DNA of 7,258 nucleotides from Nitriliruptoraceae bacterium (GTDB lineage: Bacteria > Actinomycetota > Nitriliruptoria > Nitriliruptorales > Nitriliruptoraceae). The position numbers were made by a program, and so were the translations under genes. Below are positions 1 to 5,127 of the stretch, piece by piece (position 1 is the first letter of the stretch; every line of letters begins with the position of its first letter). The notes beneath the pieces were generated by a model, which was given only the letters and a program-made list of their open reading frames with translations, made no database searches and was not told the origin of the DNA. The stretch covers positions 1 to 7,258 of the forward strand of contig SKII01000146.1 of NCBI GenBank assembly GCA_007116505.1, read 5' to 3'.

Positions 1-68
1 CGCGGCCGCTGCCCCCGACGACCTGGTCGCTCTCACCGGCACGAAGGGCAAGGCGACCGCGGCCGCGA
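1..68 (-). repeat. Inverted repeat, outer arm at the window edge
   Basis: This is a reverse-complement copy of 414-481, perfect over 52 bases. Read on the plus strand it encodes the P-loop peptide LTGTKGKATA; read on the minus strand in the murD2 frame it gives LPFVPVRATRSSGAAAA, the same out-of-frame peptide found on the plus strand opposite the real P-loop. It looks like a foldback junction and may continue beyond the left edge. Confidence 0.93.
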
Positions 69-795
69 CCTCCGGTGTCGCGTCGCCGGCGACGGCGTCG
101 TAGCGGCCGGCCGCAGCGCCGAGGCGGGCGACCTGCTGGCCGACGACCCGCCACGTCGCCATGCCGAGCAGGCGCAGCTTGTCGCCGTGGTAGCGGTCCA
201 CGCTGCCGTGCCAGGGCACGTGGTCGGTGAACAGCGTGGTGACGGCCGCCGCGCTCGCGGGGACGCGCAGCTCGAGGTCCGCGAGCTGGTAGCTCGATAG
301 CTCGACGACGAGGTCGTCGCGGGGCGCGGACGGGTCGACGGTCGTGAGCGGCACGCCGATGTTGCCGGCGAGCACCACCTCCCGGCCGGCTGCGCGCAGC
401 AGGTGGGCGGTCATCGCGGTCGCGGTCGACTTGCCCTTCGTGCCGGTGAGAGCGACCAGGTCGTCGGGGGCAGCGGCCGCGAGCCACAGCCCCGTGGGGG
501 TCGCCGTCGGCGCGAGCCCCACGAGCCAGGCCGGACCCGGGCGGTAGGGGCTGACGCCGGGGGAGCGGACGACGGCCTCGACACGCCGGTCGCCGACCGC
601 AGCGCGCACGCTCGCGACGTCGTCGAGGTCGACCGTGGCGGTGCGCACGGCGGCACCGGCGAGCCCGTCGCCCGACGCGGTCGCGTCCGGCGTCGGCGGT
701 GCCTCGTCGAGGACCAGCACCTCCCGGGTGTCCGTGGCGTCGCGTCGTGCGAGCCAGGCCCGCGTCTCACGGCCATGTCCGAGCACGACGATCAT
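1..795 (-). CDS. murD2: MurD2-type Mur ligase (UDP-MurNAc-L-Ala--L-Glu ligase), 3'-truncated at window edge
   Basis: Mur ligases join an amino acid to a UDP-MurNAc peptide in the cytoplasm using ATP. Seen: 265 codons open to the left edge. The P-loop TGTKGKST is at residues 117-124, the central-domain ELSSYQ at 165-170, DH at 191-192, and the lysine of GDKLRLL (K206) sits where MurD carries its carbamylated lysine. The N-terminal UDP-binding domain occupies about residues 1-110. The ATG overlaps the MurL stop in an ATGA and has GGAGGG six bases upstream. Known: where a MurD homologue is paired with MurL it attaches L-Glu rather than D-Glu (described in Xanthomonas oryzae). The L-Glu specificity here is inferred from that pairing; ordinary MurD cannot be excluded from sequence alone. 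Odd: residues ~244-265 are not Mur ligase sequence but an inverted copy of the gene's own P-loop region, so the real gene is probably intact only down to about base 53-69. The rest of the central domain and the C-terminal ligand domain are missing. Confidence 0.85.
   Translation of the reverse strand, partial: MIVVLGHGRETRAWLARRDATDTREVLVLDEAPPTPDATASGDGLAGAAVRTATVDLDDVASVRAAVGDRRVEAVVRSPGVSPYRPGPAWLVGLAPTATPTGLWLAAAAPDDLVALTGTKGKSTATAMTAHLLRAAGREVVLAGNIGVPLTTVDPSAPRDDLVVELSSYQLADLELRVPASAAAVTTLFTDHVPWHGSVDRYHGDKLRLLGMATWRVVGQQVARLGAAAGRYDAVAGDATPEVAAAVALPFVPVRATRSSGAAAA
414..481 (+). repeat. Inverted repeat, inner arm (within murD2 P-loop region)
   Basis: Bases 430-481 are the exact reverse complement of bases 1-52; with two mismatches (at 429 and 420) the match extends to 414. 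This arm encodes the genuine MurD2 P-loop on the minus strand and is the presumed source copy. Confidence 0.93.
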
Positions 796-2276
796 CGTGC
801 GCCCTCCGCGACGACCTCGGCCAGCCACGTCCCGAACGGTGCGGGGAGCGTGACGCCAGGGTCAGGGCGTAGCGCCGCCGTGAGGCGGGCTCCGGCATCC
901 GGCGCGTCCGCATCCCCGAGCGCGCGCACGGCGGCGGCATCGGCCCACGCGGGGTCGGAGCCGCCGGCGGTGGAGGCGAGCAGGTCGAGGGCGAGGCGGA
1001 CCTCCTCGACCGTCCCGACGCACTCGAACGGCTTCGTCGCGTCGTCGAGCATCGTCGCGAAGGCGTCGACCTGATCCGGGTCGCCGAGGGCGTCGAAGCC
1101 GAGGTCCGCGGTCAGCCGCGCACGCTCGGAGAACGGGGCGAGGGCGAGCTGGACGAAGCGGCACTTGTCGCAGCGTCCGCACCAGCCGTCGCCCGGCCCG
1201 GACATCGCGAACGCCGCGTTGCAGCTCGTGACCTGCGCGACGAGCCCCACCTCGCGCGCCACACCGCGCGCGATCGCGAGCTCGGTCAGTGGGCGCAGCA
1301 GGGACACGACCCGCGTGCGCGCGCCGGCCTCATCGAGCGCGGCGCCGAGCAGGCGCTCGAACGCGCTCGTCTTGCTGTACTGGTGGTTCACACGCCACCC
1401 GTCGACCTCGCGCGTCGCGGCGTCGGCCGAGCGCTCGTTCGACACGAGGACCGTCCCCCGACCGAGCACCGCCGCCGCGAGCACGGCCGCGGAGGTCACG
1501 ATGGCCGTGATCGGCACGTGCCCGTTGATCGCACCGGCGGCGTTGAGCTCGAGCAGGCGCGGGTCGAGCCGTCGCTCGACCCGGACGAGCCCGAGTCCCG
1601 CCCACCGTGCCGTGCGCTCCATCGGCGGACGCGGGTTCACCGCGACGGCGAGCGCGTCGGGGTCGTGCCGCGCGGCGAGCGCCAGCGTGAGTGCCGAGTC
1701 CTTCCCCCCGCCGACCGTGACGAGCACGCCGCCGCGGACCGTGCGGTCCGGTGACACGACGCCTGCCGCGACCTCCTCCGCGCGCTCCGCCGCGACCTCC
1801 TCCGCGCGCTCCGCCGCGACCTCGACCCTCCCGTCGAGCCGTCCGAGCCCGGCGCGCAGGGCGAGCTCCGCGAGCCCGTCGGTGAGCAGGGCCCGGAGCA
1901 TCTCGAGCGTGGCCGGGCCGGCGGTCGATCCGCTCCGACCCGCCACCACGACGCTCCGCGGGAGCGTCGCCTTGAGGTAGGAGACGGACGTCGTGAGGGC
2001 GAGCACGTCGAGCGCACCGGCGACCGCAGGGTCGTCCGGGTCGGGGGCCAGCACGTCGCCGTCGGGCGCGACGACGCGCATCCGCTCGGTCAGCGTCGCG
2101 ACACCGGTCAGCTCGGTGGTGAGCAGGACGTCGGTGCCGTCGAGCTCCCAGCCGTGGATCCGCCCCTCATGCGTGGACCCGTCGACCGTCGCGAGCGCAC
2201 CGAGCGCGTCGAGGACCTGTGCGCGCCGCGCGTCGAGGGCGCTGCGGTCGCCGCCCAGCCCGTCCGGACCCAGCAT
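792..2276 (-). CDS. murL: MurL, UDP-N-acetylmuramoyl-L-alanyl-L-glutamate epimerase
   Basis: Predicted to epimerise the terminal L-Glu of UDP-MurNAc-L-Ala-L-Glu to D-Glu with ATP and Mg2+, supplying the D-Glu precursor of peptidoglycan in the cytoplasm. Seen: 494 aa, with a nucleotide-binding GGGKDSALTLAL at residues 189-200, SNERSADAAT at 279-288, NHQYSKTSAFE at 297-307, SCNAAF at 351-356 and a cysteine cluster WCGRCDKC at 365-372. The GGGKDS loop resembles the PP-loop of adenylating enzymes, which fits a mechanism through an acyl-adenylate. Known: MurL was described in Xanthomonas with MurD2, and homologues occur in some actinobacteria. The following gene is a MurD-type ligase overlapping by 4 bp, which strongly supports the assignment. 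Start: ATG 2276 lies 2 bp after the M20 stop; an in-frame GTG at 2282 overlaps that stop as GTGA and is an alternative giving 496 aa. Odd: an in-frame 24-bp tandem repeat gives a duplicated Ala/Glu-rich linker at residues ~155-171. Confidence 0.87.
   Translation of the reverse strand: MLGPDGLGGDRSALDARRAQVLDALGALATVDGSTHEGRIHGWELDGTDVLLTTELTGVATLTERMRVVAPDGDVLAPDPDDPAVAGALDVLALTTSVSYLKATLPRSVVVAGRSGSTAGPATLEMLRALLTDGLAELALRAGLGRLDGRVEVAAERAEEVAAERAEEVAAGVVSPDRTVRGGVLVTVGGGKDSALTLALAARHDPDALAVAVNPRPPMERTARWAGLGLVRVERRLDPRLLELNAAGAINGHVPITAIVTSAAVLAAAVLGRGTVLVSNERSADAATREVDGWRVNHQYSKTSAFERLLGAALDEAGARTRVVSLLRPLTELAIARGVAREVGLVAQVTSCNAAFAMSGPGDGWCGRCDKCRFVQLALAPFSERARLTADLGFDALGDPDQVDAFATMLDDATKPFECVGTVEEVRLALDLLASTAGGSDPAWADAAAVRALGDADAPDAGARLTAALRPDPGVTLPAPFGTWLAEVVAEGAR
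802..807 (-). promoter_or_regulatory. Ribosome binding site of murD2
   Basis: On the minus strand this reads GGAGGG, six bases before the ATG at 795-793 and inside the last codons of murL. It fixes the murD2 start and supports translation re-initiation at the ATGA overlap. Confidence 0.7.
1765..1823 (-). repeat. 24-bp in-frame tandem repeat inside murL
   Basis: Two identical 24-base units (1765-1788 and 1789-1812) are followed by an 11-base partial third (1813-1823). On the coding strand they encode a repeated eight-residue Ala/Glu block (core AERAEEVA) at about residues 154-171, just before the nucleotide-binding loop. The block is likely a flexible or helical linker whose length varies by slippage. 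Confidence 0.85.
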
Positions 2277-2278
2277 GC

Positions 2279-3463
2279 TCACCTGCGCGCGGCCGCGTGG
2301 GTGGCGAGCAGCCTCGTCCGTGCCTCGTCGTCGAGCGCCGCGGCGATGGACGTACGCGCCATGGCCAGGGCACCGTCGAGCACGGCGCGGTCGGCCGACG
2401 GTCGTGCCGCGGCCGCGGTGAAGCCGGGCTGGTGGTTGACCGCACCGTCCGACTCGATGCCGAGCATCGGGTGGATCGTCGGGACGTGCAGCGACACGTT
2501 CGCCATGTCGGTCGAACCGGACAGCTGCTCCGACGCGTGCCGCGTGGTGAACACGCGGCCGACGTCGACCGCCTCGCGCTCGTAGAGGTCGAGCAGCATC
2601 TCGTCGGGCAGGAACTCGCTGTAGCGCGGGCTCGCGAGCTCGACCTCCAGCTGGGACCCGGTCGCGAGTGCGCCGGCCTCGAAGCAGGCGCGCACGCGCG
2701 GCGACAGCTCCTCGAGCTCTGCGAGCGTCCGGGCGCGCACGTACCACGCCCCGCTGGTCGCACCCGGCACGATGTTGGGTGCGTCACCGCCGTGCGTGAC
2801 GATGCCATGCACGCGGTGCGACGGGTCGAGGTGCTGGCGGAGCAGGCCGATGCCGACCTGTGCGACGGTGAGCGCGTCGGCCGCGTTGATGCCGAGCTGC
2901 GGGTAGCCGGACGCGTGCGCCTCGCGGCCGCGGTAGCGGACGGTGAGGTGCTCGACGGCGAGGCAGGGGAGCGTCAGCGACTCGTCGGGTGCGGGATGGA
3001 CCATCATCGCGGCATGCACGTCGTCGAACAGTCCGGCGTCGAGCATCAGGATCTTCCCGCCACCCCCCTCCTCGGCCGGCGTGCCGAGCACCTTCACGGT
3101 GATGCCGAGGTCGTCGGCGAGCGGCGCGAGCGCGAGACCGGCACCGACCGCGGCGGCCGCGATGACGTTGTGGCCGCACGCGTGGCCGATACCCGGCAGC
3201 GCGTCGTACTCGGCGCAGATGCCGATGGTCACCGGGCCGCTGCCAGCCGTCGCGACGAACGCCGTGTCGAGCCCCGCAACGCCGGTCTCCACGCGCAGGC
3301 CAGCGGCGTCGAGCATCTCGACGAGCCGTGCGCTCGAGCGGTGCTCCTCGAAGGCGAGCTCCGCGTCCCCGTGGACGCCGTGGGAGAGGGCGACGAGCCG
3401 CTCCGCAGCCTCGGCGACCGTGCGTGCGGCGGCCCCCCTCGCGTCGTCCGCACCGGTGCCCAT
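2279..3463 (-). CDS. M20-family metallopeptidase / amidohydrolase (AbgB / PM20D2-like)
   Basis: Predicted cytoplasmic zinc-dependent hydrolase that cuts an amide or dipeptide bond; no signal peptide or membrane segment is visible. Seen: 394 aa, the usual length for the family. EYDALPGIGHACGHN is at residues 85-99, GTPAEEGGGGK at 127-137 with the catalytic/metal glutamates E131-E132, MVHP at 154-157, REAHASGYP at 180-188 in the lid domain, and GSTDMANVS at 316-324 near the C-terminal metal region. Known: this subgroup includes p-aminobenzoyl-glutamate hydrolase subunits and the mammalian PM20D2 dipeptidase, so the substrate cannot be named. Context: first gene of the minus-strand unit, two bases before murL, with a possible GTGA overlap. 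A role in recycling or trimming Glu-containing peptides linked to the wall is inference only. Start: ATG at 3463-3461 with GGAGG five bases upstream. Confidence 0.85.
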   Translation of the reverse strand: MGTGADDARGAAARTVAEAAERLVALSHGVHGDAELAFEEHRSSARLVEMLDAAGLRVETGVAGLDTAFVATAGSGPVTIGICAEYDALPGIGHACGHNVIAAAAVGAGLALAPLADDLGITVKVLGTPAEEGGGGKILMLDAGLFDDVHAAMMVHPAPDESLTLPCLAVEHLTVRYRGREAHASGYPQLGINAADALTVAQVGIGLLRQHLDPSHRVHGIVTHGGDAPNIVPGATSGAWYVRARTLAELEELSPRVRACFEAGALATGSQLEVELASPRYSEFLPDEMLLDLYEREAVDVGRVFTTRHASEQLSGSTDMANVSLHVPTIHPMLGIESDGAVNHQPGFTAAAARPSADRAVLDGALAMARTSIAAALDDEARTRLLATHAAARR

Positions 3464-3574
3464 GGTCCCCTCCGTCCGCGTGCCGTCCGCGTGCCGTCCG
3501 TGTGCCGTCCGAGCGGCCCCCCTGCGGCCGCTAGCGTCACCACCTCACCAACCTAGACGAGGCAGGGGGTCACG
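3464..3574. promoter_or_regulatory. Divergent intergenic region between the M20-murL-murD2 operon and leuB
   Basis: This 111-bp gap separates two divergently transcribed units and should hold both promoters. At its left end is an 11-bp tandem repeat. A TANNNT -10-like box (TAGCGT, 3532-3537) faces leuB, but I see no convincing -35 partner, and no clear promoter for the minus-strand unit. The leuB ribosome binding site (AGGGGG, 3564-3569) lies at the right end. Confidence 0.45.
3471..3513. repeat. 11-bp tandem repeat upstream of the M20 gene
   Basis: Three consecutive units TGCCGTCCGNG (3481-3491, 3492-3502, 3503-3513; the tenth base varies C/T/A) are preceded by a partial copy ending at 3480. 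On the minus strand the motif is CGGACGGCA, and the last partial copy runs into the GGAGGGG ribosome binding site of the M20 gene. It could be an iterated operator or simple slippage. Confidence 0.8.
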
Positions 3575-4636
3575 GTGGCGGTCCATCGCATCGCGGTCAT
3601 CGGTGGCGACGGCATCGGTCCGGAGGTCGTCGGAGAGGCCCTCAAGGTCCTCGACGCGGTCGCCGGGCTCGAGGGCTTCACGACCGAACGGACCGACTTC
3701 GACCTCGGAGGGCGGCGCTACAGGGCCACCGGCGAGGTCCTCTCGGACGCGACGATCGACGAGCTGCGCGCATACGACGCGATCCTGCTCGGCGCGGTCG
3801 GGACGCCCGACGTCCCGCCCGGCGTGCTCGAGCGGGGGCTCCTGCTGCGCCTGCGCTTCGCGCTCGACCAGTACGTGAACCTCCGTCCGGTCAAGCTCTA
3901 CCCGGGCGTGACCTCGCCGGTCGCCGGTCTGACGCCGGAGCGGTGCGACATGCTGATCGTCCGCGAGAACACGGAGTCGGTGTACGCCGGCGTCGGTGGG
4001 GCGGTCCACGTCGGGACGCCGCACGAGGTCGCGACGCAGGAGAGCGTGAACACGCGCCACGGCGTGGAGCGTGTCATCCGCTACGCGTTCGAGCAGGCAC
4101 GTCGCCGCCGGGGCCACCTGACGCTCGTGCACAAGACGAACGTCCTCGTGCATGCCGGTGACCTCTGGGAGCGCACGTTCATCGAGGTCGGCGAGGCGGA
4201 CTTCCCCGACGTCGAGCGTGACTACGTCCACGTCGACGCGGCCTGCCTCTACCTCGTGACGCGCCCGGAGCGCTTCGACGTGGTCGTCACCGAGAACCTG
4301 TTCGGGGACATCATCACCGATCTCGCCGCCGCGGTGCAGGGTGGCATGGGCCTCGCGTCGAGCGGGAACCTCGACCCGACGCGTGCGGCCCCCTCGATGT
4401 TCGAGCCGGTGCACGGCTCGGCGCCGGACATCACCGGCACGGGCAAGGCCGACCCCGTGGCTGCCGTGATCAGCCTCGGGCACATGCTCGACGCGCTCGG
4501 CGAGGAGGCCGCCGCGGCGCGCATCGACCGCGCGGTCTCGGCGCTCCTCGAGGAGCGTGGGGGACGGGTCCCCGACGGGACCACGATGACGACCGCCGAC
4601 GTCGGCGACCGCCTGGTCGCCCTCCTCGGCGCCTGA
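3575..4636 (+). CDS. leuB: 3-isopropylmalate dehydrogenase
   Basis: Oxidative decarboxylation of 3-isopropylmalate with NAD+ in leucine synthesis; the same enzyme type usually also handles 3-methylmalate in the citramalate route to isoleucine. Seen: 353 aa, full length, with GDGIGPE at residues 11-17 and the substrate arginines in [16 protein letters not shown] (89-105). R130 lies in RENTES, followed by Y137. K187 lies in HKTNV; D221, D245 and D249 sit at the Mg-binding positions; and the NAD loop is [15 protein letters not shown] (280-294), whose D285 matches the NAD-specificity aspartate of LeuB. The RENTES segment is slightly unlike the usual actinobacterial LeuB, so a related beta-decarboxylating dehydrogenase (such as a tartrate dehydrogenase-like enzyme) is a minor alternative. 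The start is GTG with AGGGGG five bases upstream. It leads the plus-strand block with dodecin 42 bp downstream and cimA beyond, which supports a branched-chain role. Confidence 0.9.
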   Translation: MAVHRIAVIGGDGIGPEVVGEALKVLDAVAGLEGFTTERTDFDLGGRRYRATGEVLSDATIDELRAYDAILLGAVGTPDVPPGVLERGLLLRLRFALDQYVNLRPVKLYPGVTSPVAGLTPERCDMLIVRENTESVYAGVGGAVHVGTPHEVATQESVNTRHGVERVIRYAFEQARRRRGHLTLVHKTNVLVHAGDLWERTFIEVGEADFPDVERDYVHVDAACLYLVTRPERFDVVVTENLFGDIITDLAAAVQGGMGLASSGNLDPTRAAPSMFEPVHGSAPDITGTGKADPVAAVISLGHMLDALGEEAAAARIDRAVSALLEERGGRVPDGTTMTTADVGDRLVALLGA

Positions 4637-4678
4637 GGGAGGCGACGCACGGCACGACCCTGAGGAAGAGGAGCAACC

Positions 4679-4885
4679 ATGGCGAACGTGTACAAGAAGG
4701 TCGAGCTGGTCGGCTCGAGCCGCGAGGGCGTCGACGACGCGATCCGCCGTGCGGTCGAGAAGGCCGGGCAGACGCTGCGCAACCTCGACTGGTTCGAGGT
4801 CAAGGAGATCCGCGGCTGGATCGACGAGGGTGCCGTCCAGCACTTCCAGGTGACCATCCAGGTCGGTTTCCGCCTGGAGGACTGA
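4679..4885 (+). CDS. Dodecin, flavin-binding dodecameric protein
   Basis: Small beta-alpha-beta-beta protein that forms a hollow dodecamer storing flavin (FMN or riboflavin-type ligands), in some bacteria together with CoA. Seen: 68 aa, the family's full length. It opens with the typical NVYKKVELVG; the flavin-stacking tryptophan is W38 in LDWFEVKEIRG (36-46), and HFQVTIQVGFRLE (55-67) carries Q57. R45 and R65 match positions implicated in ligand binding in the Thermus protein. The start ATG has GAGGAG five bases upstream. It lies 42 bp after leuB with no obvious terminator between them, so it is probably co-transcribed. A hairpin stands 11 bp after its stop. It has no known direct role in branched-chain synthesis; buffering of flavin for acetolactate synthase or linkage to CoA pools would be speculation. 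Confidence 0.94.
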   Translation: MANVYKKVELVGSSREGVDDAIRRAVEKAGQTLRNLDWFEVKEIRGWIDEGAVQHFQVTIQVGFRLED

Positions 4886-4896
4886 GGCGCTACCGT

Positions 4897-4919
4897 TGCG
4901 CTCCTCACTGAGGAGCGCA
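4897..4919 (+). terminator. Perfect 11-bp hairpin after dodecin, overlapping the leader SD
   Basis: Bases 4897-4907 are exactly complementary to 4909-4919 around a single central base (effectively a 3-base loop). It begins 11 bases after the dodecin stop. No T-run follows, as is common for high-GC actinobacteria, so termination is plausible but unproven. Its 3' arm contains GAGGAG (4910-4915), the ribosome binding site of the downstream leader ORF, so it could equally mask that site in read-through transcripts. Confidence 0.6.
4910..4915 (+). promoter_or_regulatory. Ribosome binding site of the cimA leader ORF
   Basis: GAGGAG ends five bases before the GTG at 4921, which is ideal spacing. 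It is the main reason to choose the 33-codon leader over internal GTG starts at 4960 or 4987, which have no SD. Confidence 0.6.
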
Positions 4920-4920
4920 C

Positions 4921-5022
4921 GTGGGCCCCGCACCGCAGCAGGACGGCACCGTCCGGACCGTGACCCGGTCCCGGTCCGTCCTCGCCGTGGGCGGGGCCAT
5001 CATCATTCGGACGCTCCCGTAG
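4921..5022 (+). CDS. Candidate leader peptide for isoleucine-responsive attenuation of cimA
   Basis: A 33-residue ORF starts at GTG and ends at TAG. It has a strong SD at optimal spacing and lies in the gap between dodecin and cimA. Seen: the C-terminal half reads VLAVGGAIIIRTLP (residues 20-33), with three consecutive isoleucine codons ATC ATC ATT at 4999-5007. The third is ATT, whereas the isoleucine codons read in neighbouring genes are essentially all ATC. The stop codon lies inside the 5' arm of a strong hairpin. Known: ribosome-mediated attenuators of branched-chain genes use short leaders rich in the regulatory amino acids followed by a terminator hairpin, and such leaders exist for ilv/leu genes in actinobacteria. 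Inference: with scarce charged Ile-tRNA the ribosome stalls on the Ile run and covers the hairpin arm, letting transcription reach cimA. The product has no expected enzymatic function. It is too short and poorly conserved to be confirmed by homology here. Confidence 0.6.
   Translation: MGPAPQQDGTVRTVTRSRSVLAVGGAIIIRTLP
4924..4998 (+). promoter_or_regulatory. Long-range pause-type stem in the cimA leader
   Basis: GGCCCCGC (4924-4931) is complementary to GCGGGGCC (4991-4998), and the 3' arm abuts the first Ile codon. Inside it GGACGG (4941-4946) can pair either locally with CCGTCC at 4949-4954 or with CCGTCC at 4976-4981. A translating ribosome would melt this stem, as in pausing structures of attenuators. 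Pairing was judged by eye without an energy calculation. Confidence 0.35.
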
Positions 5023-5048
5023 CCGGCGCGTGCCGGGCTGCGGGAGCG
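5012..5048 (+). terminator. Attenuator-type hairpin overlapping the leader stop codon
   Basis: CGCTCCCG (5012-5019) pairs with CGGGAGCG (5041-5048). The stem continues inward through T5020-G5040, AGCC/GGCT and GGC/GCC with one bulged G, closing on a GCGT tetraloop, for about 16 pairs. No T-tract follows. It starts five bases after the last Ile codon and includes the leader stop, so a stalled ribosome would occlude its 5' arm. It is the probable terminator or translation-blocking element of the cimA attenuator. Confidence 0.55.
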
Positions 5049-5072
5049 GCCCGGAGGATCCCGGCCCCCCTG

Positions 5073-5107
5073 CACCCGGCACGTCCGGTCCGTACCCGTG
5101 CCCGGTG
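5073..5107 (+). promoter_or_regulatory. Hairpin directly upstream of the cimA ribosome binding site
   Basis: CACCCGGCACG (5073-5083) pairs with CGTGCCCGGTG (5097-5107) with one C-C mismatch and a 13-base loop. It ends four bases before the cimA SD, so it could insulate that site or form part of a terminator pair with the 5012-5048 hairpin. Confidence 0.35.
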
Positions 5108-5111
5108 ACCC

Positions 5112-5120
5112 GGGGGAGGA
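5112..5120 (+). promoter_or_regulatory. Ribosome binding site of cimA (decides the start)
   Basis: GGGGGAGGA lies seven bases before GTG 5128. The farther upstream in-frame GTG at 5098 lies inside the preceding hairpin and has no SD, so 5128 is preferred. Confidence 0.75.
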
Positions 5121-5127
5121 CAGCGAC

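Noticed and set aside
2277..2747. Upstream extension of murL by 157 codons
   Set aside because: The extension is Arg-rich shadow of the M20 gene; the protein begins to look like MurL only after the ATG at 2276.
3524..3531. NotI-like octamer GCGGCCGC (also at 2-9 and 473-480) as a cloning or vector trace
   Set aside because: Expected by chance in such GC-rich DNA; no vector sequence adjoins it.
2219..3556. 445-codon plus-strand ORF opposite the M20 gene
   Set aside because: Mirror frame of the M20 coding sequence with no recognisable domain; the minus-strand reading has all family motifs and a good SD.
4891..4896. TACCGT as a -10 box for a cimA leader promoter
   Set aside because: It fits TANNNT, but no convincing -35 element stands at proper spacing, so it is noted only as a weak possibility.
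3545..4933. 462-codon minus-strand ORF opposite leuB and dodecin
   Set aside because: Same GC-driven shadow effect; no start signal and no coherent domain.
4896..5108. 70-codon plus-strand ORF in the cimA leader in another frame
   Set aside because: Starts inside the hairpin without an SD, is rich in Arg/Pro/Ala, and overlaps the better-supported leader ORF.
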